From an uncultured Oscillospiraceae bacterium (GTDB taxonomy: Bacteria > Bacillota > Clostridia > Oscillospirales > Oscillospiraceae): a stretch of DNA of 64,000 nt. A program made the translations under genes and the position numbers. The stretch is taken from contig CALWXJ010000034.1 in assembly GCA_944385475.1 (NCBI GenBank), forward strand, positions 25,642-89,641, written 5' to 3'. Each line of letters starts with the position of its first letter. Position 1 is the first letter of the stretch. The notes under the pieces are model-generated. The model did not search any database. It worked only from the letters and a program-made list of their open reading frames with translations, and was not told the DNA's origin. Below are positions 43,219 to 50,462 of the stretch, one piece after another.

Positions 43219-43734
43219 ATGTCCTTTACCGCAGCGGTGGTAACTGTCAGTGACCGGAGTTTTCAAGGCATTCGTCCCGATCAGGGCGGTCCGGTGGTGG
43301 AAGCATTGCTGAAAGAGGCCGGCTTCACCATTGTGGCCACAGCCCTTCTTCCCGATGACCAGCCCCAGATCGAGCAGTGCCTCCGCCAGCTGTGCGATAC
43401 CACAGCCCCTCAGCTTATCGTCACCACCGGGGGCACCGGCTTTTCCCCCCGGGATGTGACGCCGGAGGCCACTCTGGCGGTGTGCCAGCGGCTGACTCCG
43501 GGGATTCCGGAGGCTATGCGCTATGCCTCCATGCAGATCACACCCCGGGCCATGCTCTCCCGGGCCCAGGCAGGTATCCGGGGAAAAAGCCTCATCGTAA
43601 ATCTCCCCGGCTCCCCCAAGGCCGCACAGGAAAATCTCCAGGCGATCCTCCCGGCTCTTCCCCACGGGCTGGAGATCCTCATGGGGACCGCGGGGGACTG
43701 CGGTGCTCCGGCATCTGTTCCCTCCCATGGATAA
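43219..43734 (+). CDS. mogA: MogA/MoaB-family molybdopterin adenylyltransferase
   Basis: 171 residues. Activates molybdopterin by adenylation before metal insertion. Blocks: AAVVTVSDRSFQGIRPDQGGP, LIVTTGGTGFSPRDVTPEAT, GIPEAMRYASMQITPRAMLSRAQAGIRG and LIVNLPGSPKAAQENL. Whether it is MogA or MoaB in function cannot be told from sequence, but it is in the molybdenum block, 26 bases after modC. AAAGGAGG precedes ATG 43219. Confidence 0.92.
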   Translation: MSFTAAVVTVSDRSFQGIRPDQGGPVVEALLKEAGFTIVATALLPDDQPQIEQCLRQLCDTTAPQLIVTTGGTGFSPRDVTPEATLAVCQRLTPGIPEAMRYASMQITPRAMLSRAQAGIRGKSLIVNLPGSPKAAQENLQAILPALPHGLEILMGTAGDCGAPASVPSHG

Positions 43735-43738
43735 AAAA

Positions 43739-43766
43739 CCGCGGCGCCGTAAAAACGGCGCCGCGG
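43739..43766. terminator. Terminator of modABC-mogA (bidirectional)
   Basis: 12-bp perfect stem CCGCGGCGCCGT / ACGGCGCCGCGG, loop AAAA, then ATATTTTTT on the plus side. Confidence 0.88.
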
Positions 43767-43835
43767 ATATTTTTTGTCAAAGTAAAGTCATACCCCGCTT
43801 ACAGGTGACTTTTGCATGAACTACATGCCCGCCTC

Positions 43836-44789
43836 TCACTTCACCCGCACAATGCAGGAGACGGACTTGCCGTTTACCGTGGCGGTGGCGGTGGTGGTGC
43901 CGGCAGCCACTGCGGTGACGGTGCCGCTGCTGGAGATGGCGGCCACCCCGGAATCCGCGATGCTCCAGGTGACCCCGGTGGCACCGGAGAGCTGGAGCTG
44001 GAAGGACTCTCCCACAGAGAGGGTCATATCCTCCCGGTTGAGGGTATAGCTGCCGCTGGTGTCCGTGGGCGCAGTGGTGGTAGAGGCACCGCCGGAGACG
44101 TTCACCCGGACGATGCAGGTACCTTGCTTTTCCCCGTCAGTGGCCACCACATTGATGGTGCCCCGGGAAATGGCGGTCACCTTCCCGTCCACACTGACGC
44201 TGGCCACCCCTTCGTCCTGGCTGAACCACTGATAGCTCCCACTGCCGCCGGAGGCGGTAATCGTGGCGCTCTCCCCCACCATGCGCAGGGTAAAGTCCGT
44301 GGTGCTGAGGGTCAGTCCTGCCGGCAGGGCGGCAGCTTTTTCATAGGTCATACCGCTGCTGTCAGACGGCGTCTCATCTTCCTCGTCAGAACCCCCGGGC
44401 ATAACCCCGTTCTCGCCTTCTCCCGTGAGATCCCCGGCATCGGGCATCTGGTCATCCCCAGTATCTTCCACTCCGCTGCCGTCAGGGTCATCTCCCTTTT
44501 CATCCGTGTCCTGCTGCAGGGTGCTTCCATCAGGCAGGCCCGTGCCGTCATTGACCCGGGAGGAAAAAAGATCGTCCCCCTTGATCAGGTAAACCAGCAG
44601 CGCCGACATAATCAAAATCAGTACCACCAACGTAGGCGTCAGGATGCTGAATTGCCGGCCATGGGCCGCCCGCCGGCCGCCCTTGCGGCGTTTGCCCTCC
44701 CGCAGGGCTTCTTCCTCTTCACAAAATGGGCAGCGCTTATACGTATCGGAGTATTTCTCCCCACAGTCGGGGCATTGCTTCATGGCCAT
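43836..44789 (-). CDS. Zinc-ribbon membrane protein with bacterial Ig-like (BIG2) domains
   Basis: 317 residues. Cytoplasmic zinc ribbon at the start (CPDCGEKYSDTYKRCPFC), a basic stretch, one membrane helix (about 52-72), and an acidic, Asp/Gly-rich outside linker (about 78-150). Two BIG2-like Ig domains follow: LSTTDFTLRMVGESATITASG ... SVDGKVTAISRGTINVVA, and LNREDMTLSVGESFQLQLSG ... SSGTVTAVAAGTTTATATV. Exposed Ig domains usually bind wall or partner proteins. I know no experimentally defined function for this layout. AGGAGG precedes the ATG. Monocistronic. Confidence 0.85.
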   Translation of the reverse strand: MAMKQCPDCGEKYSDTYKRCPFCEEEEALREGKRRKGGRRAAHGRQFSILTPTLVVLILIMSALLVYLIKGDDLFSSRVNDGTGLPDGSTLQQDTDEKGDDPDGSGVEDTGDDQMPDAGDLTGEGENGVMPGGSDEEDETPSDSSGMTYEKAAALPAGLTLSTTDFTLRMVGESATITASGGSGSYQWFSQDEGVASVSVDGKVTAISRGTINVVATDGEKQGTCIVRVNVSGGASTTTAPTDTSGSYTLNREDMTLSVGESFQLQLSGATGVTWSIADSGVAAISSSGTVTAVAAGTTTATATVNGKSVSCIVRVK

Positions 44790-44890
44790 GGCGGTCCTCC
44801 TATTGGTTTCTTTTGCACTTTACATAATACTTCCCTTTCCCAGGGCCGTCAAGTCTGCATGTCAAATTTTCGGGATTTTTCGTCTTTTTC

Positions 44891-44919
44891 TTGCTTTTGC
44901 CCGGCTGCCTGCCTATAAT
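44891..44919 (+). promoter_or_regulatory. Promoter of udk
   Basis: TTGCTT (44891-44896), exact 17-bp spacer, perfect TATAAT (44914-44919). It covers the ATG at 44918, which therefore cannot be the udk start. Confidence 0.75.
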
Positions 44920-44931
44920 GAAAAAAACAGC

Positions 44932-44950
44932 GCCCTTGGGGGGCGCTTTT
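44932..44950 (+). promoter_or_regulatory. Hairpin at the 5' end of the udk transcript
   Basis: AGCGCCC pairs with GGGCGCT around TTGGG, followed by TTTTAAAGG. It is within a few bases of the predicted transcript start: a stabiliser or an attenuator. Confidence 0.5.
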
Positions 44951-44965
44951 AAAGGAGTTGAGGAC

Positions 44966-45583
44966 TTGGGCACCATTCTCATCGGAATCGCCGGGGGTAC
45001 CGGCTCCGGCAAAACCACCCTCACCCGGCACTTAAAAGAGCATTTCGGCCCAGAGGTCACGGTGATCGGCCACGACAGCTATTATCGCCGCCAGGAGGGC
45101 AAGACCTATGAAGAGCGCTCCCGGGTAAATTACGATCACCCCGACGCCTTTGAGACCGATCTTCTGGTCCGCCATCTCAAGGAGCTCAAAGCCGGGCATC
45201 CCATCCAATGTCCGGTATACTCCTATCAGGACCATAACCGCACCGATGAAACGGTAACGGTCTACCCCACCAAAGTCATCATTGTGGAGGGGATCCTCAT
45301 CTTCCAGGACCCGGCCCTGCGGGAGATGTTTGATATTAAAATTTTCGTGGAGACGGATGCTGACGTGCGCATTTTGCGCCGGTGCCTGCGGGATGTGGAG
45401 GAGCGGGGCAGAACGCTGCAGTCTGTGGTGAACCAATACCTCACCACGGTCAAGCCCATGCACGAACAGTATGTAGAACCCTCCCGGAAGTACGCGGACA
45501 TTGTGGTGCTGGAGGGGGGACACAATCTGGTGGCCCTGGATATGATCATGCAGCGCATCCAGCGCCAGATCGATGAGCCATAA
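44966..45583 (+). CDS. udk: Uridine kinase
   Basis: Phosphorylates uridine and cytidine to the monophosphates in pyrimidine salvage; 205 residues from TTG 44966, the family length. P-loop GIAGGTGSGKTTLTRHL, then IGHDSYYRR, YDHPDAFETDLL, PVYSYQDHNRT, and VEGILIFQDPALREM. TTG is chosen because AAAGGAG stands 8 bases upstream and the ATG at 44918 lies inside the -10 box. Stands alone between the Ig-like gene and birA. Confidence 0.93.
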   Translation: MGTILIGIAGGTGSGKTTLTRHLKEHFGPEVTVIGHDSYYRRQEGKTYEERSRVNYDHPDAFETDLLVRHLKELKAGHPIQCPVYSYQDHNRTDETVTVYPTKVIIVEGILIFQDPALREMFDIKIFVETDADVRILRRCLRDVEERGRTLQSVVNQYLTTVKPMHEQYVEPSRKYADIVVLEGGHNLVALDMIMQRIQRQIDEP

Positions 45584-45641
45584 GCCCTGAGGGACCTTCT
45601 CCCCTGTTATGCCACCACGCTCCTTTTTGATGCGGCAGACA

Positions 45642-45673
45642 AAGGCCGCCGGCCCAAATGGGCCGGCGGCCTT
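45642..45673. terminator. Bidirectional terminator between udk and birA
   Basis: 14-bp perfect stem AAGGCCGCCGGCCC / GGGCCGGCGGCCTT with a 4-base loop, followed by GATTATT (plus) or TGTC (minus); stronger for plus. Confidence 0.75.
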
Positions 45674-45683
45674 GATTATTCCG

Positions 45684-46496
45684 TCATGTCCCATAGCCAA
45701 AAAGGCCCCGGACAGAGACCTCCCCTGTGCGGATGGTCTCCTGCTCTCCCCCCGGGAATTCCACCATCAGCCCGAAGTCCTCCCCTACGCCGATGGCCCG
45801 GGCCCTTCTCTGTCCGTGGGTATCCATCAACAACACCTCCCGCCCCACGGTGACACAGTCCCTTCGGTAGCGGGCAAGATACGGCCCTGTATCCCCTGCC
45901 TTCAAAGCGCTGTACATCCGGTCCAGCTCCCCAATCAGCGCTGCCGCCAGCGCCCCACGGTCTGCCATCCTCCCTGCCTCCTCTTCCAAGAAGGCGGCGA
46001 TGGTCTCCGCCTCTCCCAGGCTTCCTTCCCCGCGGCGGCGCAGATTGATCCCGATCCCGATGATCAGGGCCGGAGGTCCTTCCGGCAGCGGGATGAGCTC
46101 CACCAGGATCCCCCCGGCCTTCTTCCCCGCTATCACCAGGTCGTTGGGCCATTTCAATCCCGGCCGCAGTCCGCAGCTGGTCTCCACCGCCTGGCATACC
46201 GCCACGCCGGTCATCGCCGTCACCGGCTGCAGGGCCTGCACAGGCAGGTTTGGCCGCAGCAGCACGGAAAGATACAGTCCCCCCTGGGGAGAGCAGAAGG
46301 TCCTCCCCCTGCGCCCCCGGCCTGCGGTCTGGATATCCGCTGTCACCACGGTTCCATCCGCTCCTCCCTGCCGGGCTGCCTCTTTTAAGATGTCATTGGT
46401 GGAGGCAGCCTCTTTCAGGCAGAGCACGCTCCTGCCCACGGTCTGAACGGGGCCCAGGCAGGATAAGATCTCTTTTTGCAGCGTGATGTTTTCCAT
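45684..46496 (-). CDS. birA: Biotin--acetyl-CoA-carboxylase ligase, no HTH domain
   Basis: Attaches biotin to carboxylase carrier domains; 270 residues. Catalytic core: TADIQTAGRGRRGRTFCSP (GRGRRGR binds biotinyl-AMP), GLYLSVLLRP, KWPNDLVIAGKKAGGILVEL, and IGIGINLRR. The C-terminal SH3-like domain follows. The N-terminal winged helix of the regulatory BirA type is missing, so this copy is an enzyme only. ATG 46496 follows GGGGAGG; an upstream frame start at 46553 has no site. Last of three genes with DUF3783 and NUDIX. Confidence 0.93.
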   Translation of the reverse strand: MENITLQKEILSCLGPVQTVGRSVLCLKEAASTNDILKEAARQGGADGTVVTADIQTAGRGRRGRTFCSPQGGLYLSVLLRPNLPVQALQPVTAMTGVAVCQAVETSCGLRPGLKWPNDLVIAGKKAGGILVELIPLPEGPPALIIGIGINLRRRGEGSLGEAETIAAFLEEEAGRMADRGALAAALIGELDRMYSALKAGDTGPYLARYRRDCVTVGREVLLMDTHGQRRARAIGVGEDFGLMVEFPGGEQETIRTGEVSVRGLFGYGT

Positions 46497-46603
46497 CTCT
46501 CCCCCTCCTCTCCCCAGGCGGTGCCGGGACACAGCCCTTCCATCCCGGGGCACGGACCCTCCCCGGGACGGCAGAGTCCTCCCTCTTTCAAATCTCCCGG
46601 GTG

Positions 46604-46978
46604 TCAGCGCCGCTTTTGCATCAGATGGTGCTCCGCCCGCAGCTCTCCAAACAGCTGCACCGGCGTCCAGGCGCGGTTGTGATCGGTCAAAACAGCCTTA
46701 AGGCACTCCGGCCCTACGCCCGCCTGCCGCAGCAGAGGCAAAACCTCCTCCACCCGCTGGCGCAGACCGCACAGCACGATCATCCGTCCCCCCAGGGGGC
46801 CGCCCTGATAAGTGGGTACCTGCCCCGCCGGATCCAGCCCCGCAATGACCCCCAGGCGCTGGTGATACTCCTCCCGGCCCACGGCCCGCACCCCGATCCC
46901 CGCGGGAGAGACCGTGGCGCTGATTCTCAAAATATCCTCCAGCTCCTCAAATCCAAAAAGCAGCAGATTTCCTTCCAT
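46604..46978 (-). CDS. DUF3783 domain protein
   Basis: 124-residue soluble protein. The C-terminal half holds the DUF3783 pattern: MIVLCGLRQRVEEVLPLLRQAG, then CLKAVLTDHNRAWTPVQLFGELRAEH. The N-terminal half (LLLFGFEELEDILRISATV, GIGVRAVGREEYHQRLG) is less conserved. Function unknown. AGGAG precedes ATG 46978, 2 bases after the NUDIX stop, so the two are probably co-translated. Confidence 0.85.
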   Translation of the reverse strand: MEGNLLLFGFEELEDILRISATVSPAGIGVRAVGREEYHQRLGVIAGLDPAGQVPTYQGGPLGGRMIVLCGLRQRVEEVLPLLRQAGVGPECLKAVLTDHNRAWTPVQLFGELRAEHHLMQKRR

Positions 46979-46980
46979 TT

Positions 46981-47463
46981 TCACTCCTCCTTCTCCTCCA
47001 AAAGGGGCTGTCCATTTAAAAATGCCGCCGTAAGTTTTTCCCCCTGGTAGCAGAGCTTCAAAGAGAAAAACGCGGTATCCTCCTCCAACAGCCTTAAAAA
47101 GATCCGGTCCCCCTCCCACATGGGCAGGGCCAGCAGCTTCTCCTTTTCGATCCAGGCCAGCTCCCCCTCATCGCAGGGATGGGGCGTGCCCGTCCACATG
47201 GTGGCGGTAAAAAGGTGCATCTGCTCCGCCGGCCAGCAGTCCGAGACAAAGGTCACCAGACCCCGATAGCGGTATTGGGTCAGGGTCAACCCCGTCTCTT
47301 CCCAGGTCTCCCGCAGGACGCATTCCTCCGGGCTCTCTCCCTCCCGGAATTTTCCCCCCACACCGATCCATTTGTCGTGGTTGGCGTCCTGCGCTTTTTT
47401 CACCCGGTGGAGCATCAAATATTCCCCGCCTCGCTCCAGATAGCAAAGCGTTGTTTGCAGCAT
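46981..47463 (-). CDS. NUDIX hydrolase, 8-oxo-dGTP diphosphatase type
   Basis: 160 residues. Nudix box GGKFREGESPEECVLRETWEETGL matches GX5EX7REUXEEXGU. MLQTTLCYLERGGEYLMLHRVKK and KWIGVGGKFREGE resemble MutT-like 8-oxo-dGTP diphosphatases that clean oxidised nucleotides; other substrates are possible. ATG 47463 follows GAGGAG. The C-terminal 25 residues are a small extension. First gene of the NUDIX-DUF3783-birA set. Confidence 0.85.
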   Translation of the reverse strand: MLQTTLCYLERGGEYLMLHRVKKAQDANHDKWIGVGGKFREGESPEECVLRETWEETGLTLTQYRYRGLVTFVSDCWPAEQMHLFTATMWTGTPHPCDEGELAWIEKEKLLALPMWEGDRIFLRLLEEDTAFFSLKLCYQGEKLTAAFLNGQPLLEEKEE

Positions 47464-47522
47464 ACCCCCACTCCTCCCTGAGGACGCGGCCCTGCAGAGC
47501 GGCGCCACTCTTTTCAAAATAA

Positions 47523-47547
47523 AAGGCCCCGGCAGAGCCGGGGCCTT
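47523..47547 (-). terminator. Terminator of the APC permease gene
   Basis: 11-bp perfect stem (47523-47533 with 47537-47547), loop of 3. The minus side continues TTATTTTG after the stem's own T run. Confidence 0.85.
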
Positions 47548-47550
47548 CCA

Positions 47551-48918
47551 TCAGGCGGTCTTCCCCTGGTTTTTAAAGTAGAAATAGTTGCCCACAGCCA
47601 TAATCACCACAAAGATGATAAGATAGTGCAGCACCGTGCTGACACCATGGCCGGCAAAGGCGGCATATACCATGAAAAGGCACCCCAAAAGGCCCAGCGC
47701 CGGCATGATGATCCGCTTGAAGGCCCCAAGGTCCGTAGCCTTGCGCATGAACTGGATGAAAATAGGCACATACATGCCATAGATGGTGATGATGGGCAGC
47801 TCGGAGGAGTCGAAGTTGAAGTTGCCGAACCATCCTCCGCCCAGATTGGCACCGTAGAAAAACAGCAGCCACGCAGCGTTGATCATCAAGCTGAATACCG
47901 CGGAGTTGGAGGGCATGTTGGTTACAGGATCCACCTGGCGGAACAGGTCCGGCCGGGGCCCTTCGTTCCGGACAGCCAGAGAATACAGGCTGCGGCAGCA
48001 AGCCAGCATCAAACCGTTGAGGGTGCCCAGGCAGGAGATCACGATCATCACAAACACAATGGTGCCCGCCGCGGTGCCGAACACCCGCTGGAACGCCATT
48101 TTAGCGCCTGCCTCGCCGCTGGCCATCAGCTCCTGGGGGCTGACAGCACCGGTGATACCGATATAGTAGAGGATATAGGTGGCCACCACCACAAAAGCGC
48201 CCATCACCAATGCCCGAGGCAGGTTGCGTTTGGCATCCCGCAGCTCGGCGTTGATGGAGGTGGCCAGCACCCAGCCCTCATAGGCAAACGCCACCGCCAC
48301 GCAGGAGGCCATCATGCTGCTGCCCCCCAGATCCGCGGCAGAGGCAGAGGCGCTGGCAAAGCTCTGCTCCAGCTGCCCGCTGCTAAGCCCTGCAATGGTG
48401 CCCGCCACAGCCATCAGCAGCAGCGGCACCATCTTGATGGCAGTGGCACTGACCTGAAACCGGCCCGCCAGCCGGGGAGAAAGGGCATTTAGCGCATAGT
48501 CCAGGCACAAAAACAGGCACGATATGGTCATGCAGGCGCCCCCGGAGATATCCCAACCCAGCAAGACGCACACATACCGGGCGCTGATCCATGCCAGGGC
48601 GGAGGTCATGCCGGGAATATAAATCGTGGTGGAAAACCAACCCATGTTATAGGCAAACCATTTCCCGCAGGTGGCCTCCGCATAATCCACCAAGCCGTTG
48701 ACCCGCTCATACCGGGTGGCCATGGTGGCGAAGATATAGGAGCAGATGATCATAATCAGGCCCACCACCAGCCAGGCGATGATGCCCATAGGCATGTTGC
48801 CGCCGGTCTTGTTCAAAACGCTCTCCGCTTTGAAAAAGACACCGGAGCCAATCACGATTCCCACCACCATGCAGATGGCAGTGGGCAGGCCGAATTTTTT
48901 CTTCATCTGGTTTTCCAT
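47551..48918 (-). CDS. APC-family amino acid permease (LAT/SteT-like)
   Basis: 455 residues, about 12 membrane helices. The first helix carries the APC substrate motif VVGIVIGSGVFFKAESVLNKTGG, close to LAT-type exchangers such as the serine/threonine exchanger SteT. Helix VI region FAYEGWVLATSINAELRDAKRNLPRA is the second family signature. The specific amino acid is not predictable. AAAGGAGAACGAC precedes the ATG. It has its own promoter (49000-49028) and terminator, so is monocistronic. Confidence 0.9.
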   Translation of the reverse strand: MENQMKKKFGLPTAICMVVGIVIGSGVFFKAESVLNKTGGNMPMGIIAWLVVGLIMIICSYIFATMATRYERVNGLVDYAEATCGKWFAYNMGWFSTTIYIPGMTSALAWISARYVCVLLGWDISGGACMTISCLFLCLDYALNALSPRLAGRFQVSATAIKMVPLLLMAVAGTIAGLSSGQLEQSFASASASAADLGGSSMMASCVAVAFAYEGWVLATSINAELRDAKRNLPRALVMGAFVVVATYILYYIGITGAVSPQELMASGEAGAKMAFQRVFGTAAGTIVFVMIVISCLGTLNGLMLACCRSLYSLAVRNEGPRPDLFRQVDPVTNMPSNSAVFSLMINAAWLLFFYGANLGGGWFGNFNFDSSELPIITIYGMYVPIFIQFMRKATDLGAFKRIIMPALGLLGCLFMVYAAFAGHGVSTVLHYLIIFVVIMAVGNYFYFKNQGKTA

Positions 48919-48999
48919 GTCGTTCTCCTTTGTTCTTTCATTTCTTTAAGTTCTTTATCAACTTGTAAGGCGGTGGGGTATATGGATCCAATTATCATT

Positions 49000-49028
49000 A
49001 GTATAACCAATTTCATAAGGGGGCGCAA
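49000..49028 (-). promoter_or_regulatory. Promoter of the APC permease gene
   Basis: Minus strand TTGCGC (49028-49023), 17-bp spacer, TATACT (49005-49000), about 80 bases upstream of the ATG. Confidence 0.55.
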
Positions 49029-49047
49029 CCAATTCTCTCCCTCTTTC

Positions 49048-49076
49048 TTGTTTTTCTCTTCTTTCGGTGATACAAT
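49048..49076 (+). promoter_or_regulatory. Promoter of the MGMT-like gene
   Basis: TTGTTT (49048-49053), 17-bp spacer, TACAAT (49071-49076), 44 bases before ATG 49121. Confidence 0.55.
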
Positions 49077-49120
49077 GTCCCCGCCGGGCAGTGCCCGGAC
49101 AAGTGTGAAGGAGTTTTGAT

Positions 49121-49452
49121 ATGGGCCGCTTTGTCTTTCCTCTATTTATGCTGCGGTCCGCCGCATTCCCCCGGGAAACGTGGCCACCTATGGTCAAATT
49201 GCGCAGCTGTGCGGGATCCCCCGGGGCGGGCGGATCGTGGGCTATGCCATGGCCTCGTGCCAGGACCCTGCTGTCCCCTGCCACCGGGTGGTGGACCGCT
49301 TCGGCGGAACCAAGGCCGCCTTTGACACCTTCGCCCCCGGTACCCAGCGTTCTTTGCTGGAGGCAGAGGGGGTCCCCTTCCGGGCGGATGGAACCGTAAA
49401 CCTGGAGCTGTGCCGCTATGATCCGGAGCAGACGGGTCCTGCGTCCTTTTAA
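49121..49452 (+). pseudogene. MGMT-family alkyltransferase-like protein, apparent frameshift
   Basis: The start ATG 49121 has AAGGAG 7 bases upstream and opens MGRFVF, a typical N-terminus. From there the family sequence continues only in the -1 frame: SSIYAAVRRIPPGNVATYGQ, then PRGGRIVGYAMAS and the methyl-acceptor site PCHRVVDRFGG, to a stop at 49452. The two frames join at the run GTCTTTCC; one more T would restore a 110-residue protein of normal size. Reading only from GTG 49180 would give a truncated 90-residue protein. Either a real frameshift mutation, or a missed base in the assembly. The acceptor Cys is intact. Predicted role was repair of alkylated bases. Confidence 0.75.
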
Positions 49453-49469
49453 AATCCCACAGGAAGCAG

Positions 49470-49500
49470 CAGAAGGCGCAAGGGGTTCTTGCGCCTTCTG
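49470..49500. terminator. Hairpin between convergent MGMT and Dabb genes
   Basis: 13-bp perfect stem CAGAAGGCGCAAG / CTTGCGCCTTCTG, 5-base loop. U-tracts on both sides are weak. Confidence 0.6.
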
Positions 49501-49515
49501 TCGTTTACGGTCTCC

Positions 49516-49797
49516 TCACTCCACAAAATCCACGCTGGCACGTCCCACCCGGATGGCCCAGCACAAAGCCGATACCTCCTGATGCCGGGGATGGGTCCGA
49601 TAGGCCTCCAGCCCCTCCAGATCATGAAAACGGGCGATCAAAACGGCGTCGTAATCTCCGGGGCCCACATTTTCCTCCACCCGGCAGCTCACCAAACTGG
49701 GGATCACCCCCTGGAGCTGCCGCAGACCCTGAAAAAACTGCGCCTGCTGGGCCTGCGTTCCCGGCTGGAACTTCCACATCACCACGTGGCAGATCAT
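49516..49797 (-). CDS. Dabb (stress-responsive alpha/beta barrel) protein
   Basis: 93 residues, one dimeric alpha/beta barrel domain. Pattern: MICHVVMWKFQPGTQAQQAQ at the start, YDAVLIARFHDLEGLEAYRTHPRH, and a final VDFVE. Related proteins include polyketide cyclases and EthD-like enzymes, but small Dabb proteins in gut bacteria have no proven role. It overlaps the DUF1847 stop (ATGA-type) and is last in the T-box operon. Confidence 0.9.
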   Translation of the reverse strand: MICHVVMWKFQPGTQAQQAQFFQGLRQLQGVIPSLVSCRVEENVGPGDYDAVLIARFHDLEGLEAYRTHPRHQEVSALCWAIRVGRASVDFVE

Positions 49798-50444
49798 TTC
49801 TTCTCCTCCGGCCCCATGAGGCCCTTGTAATAGGTGTGGCTGGTATAGAGCGCGGCAGCAGGGTTGTGGCCGGTGACCCGGTCTTTGGTCACCAGCGTGG
49901 TGCAGGGGGCTTTTGCGTATTTATAGAACAGGCTGTCATGACCCACGCAAAGACCCATCACCACATTGAACTCCGTGTCCTGGGTATTGAGCATAGCCGC
50001 CTGCAAAATGGGGTTGCACATATTGCATCCCACTGCCGTGCAGGCCTCATCGATGCCCATGTCGGTCTTGGGCACCATTCCCGCCTTACAGGCGATCCCA
50101 AAGACCTTGAACCCGTGGCTGCGGAGGATCTGCGCCAGGATCCCGGACTCCTTGAGAAGCCCGTTGCAGGTGGCAATGCCGATGCGCTGATATCCCATGC
50201 GCTTTGCAAACTCCACGATCTCCTGCACCCGGGGCCAGCGGCAATACCCCTCATACTCCACCTGGGCGGCGGTCTGCATGATCTTGCGGTTGTCCCCTTC
50301 GTCATAGGCCGCCATGGCGGCCTCTTTCACCACCGGCGGGATGTGATCGGAGGTGCAGAACTCCGGCCGGCCCCGGGAGGGTACCCCGCAGCCGCCGGTA
50401 CCGCACTCGGCACAGGAGTGTTCCAGCTCTTTAAAAATACTCAT
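49794..50444 (-). CDS. DUF1847 cysteine-rich, predicted metal-binding protein
   Basis: 216 residues. Cysteines in CAECGTGGCG near the N-terminus, CTS, GYCRWPRVQEIVEFAKRMG, GIATCNGLLKES, FGIACKAGM, TAVGCNMCNPILQA and GLCVGHDSLFYKYA mark the DUF1847 family of anaerobes, thought to bind metal or a cluster. Enzymatic activity is not known. It lies 18 bases after the aminotransferase and overlaps the Dabb gene, so all three should be made together under the T-box. GGGGAG precedes the ATG. Confidence 0.9.
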   Translation of the reverse strand: MSIFKELEHSCAECGTGGCGVPSRGRPEFCTSDHIPPVVKEAAMAAYDEGDNRKIMQTAAQVEYEGYCRWPRVQEIVEFAKRMGYQRIGIATCNGLLKESGILAQILRSHGFKVFGIACKAGMVPKTDMGIDEACTAVGCNMCNPILQAAMLNTQDTEFNVVMGLCVGHDSLFYKYAKAPCTTLVTKDRVTGHNPAAALYTSHTYYKGLMGPEEKK

Positions 50445-50462
50445 CGTTTTTCTCCCCGCTGT

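Noticed and set aside
44918-44965. ATG 44918 as the udk start
   Set aside because: It lies inside the -10 box and would translate the 5' hairpin; TTG 44966 has the ribosome site and right length.
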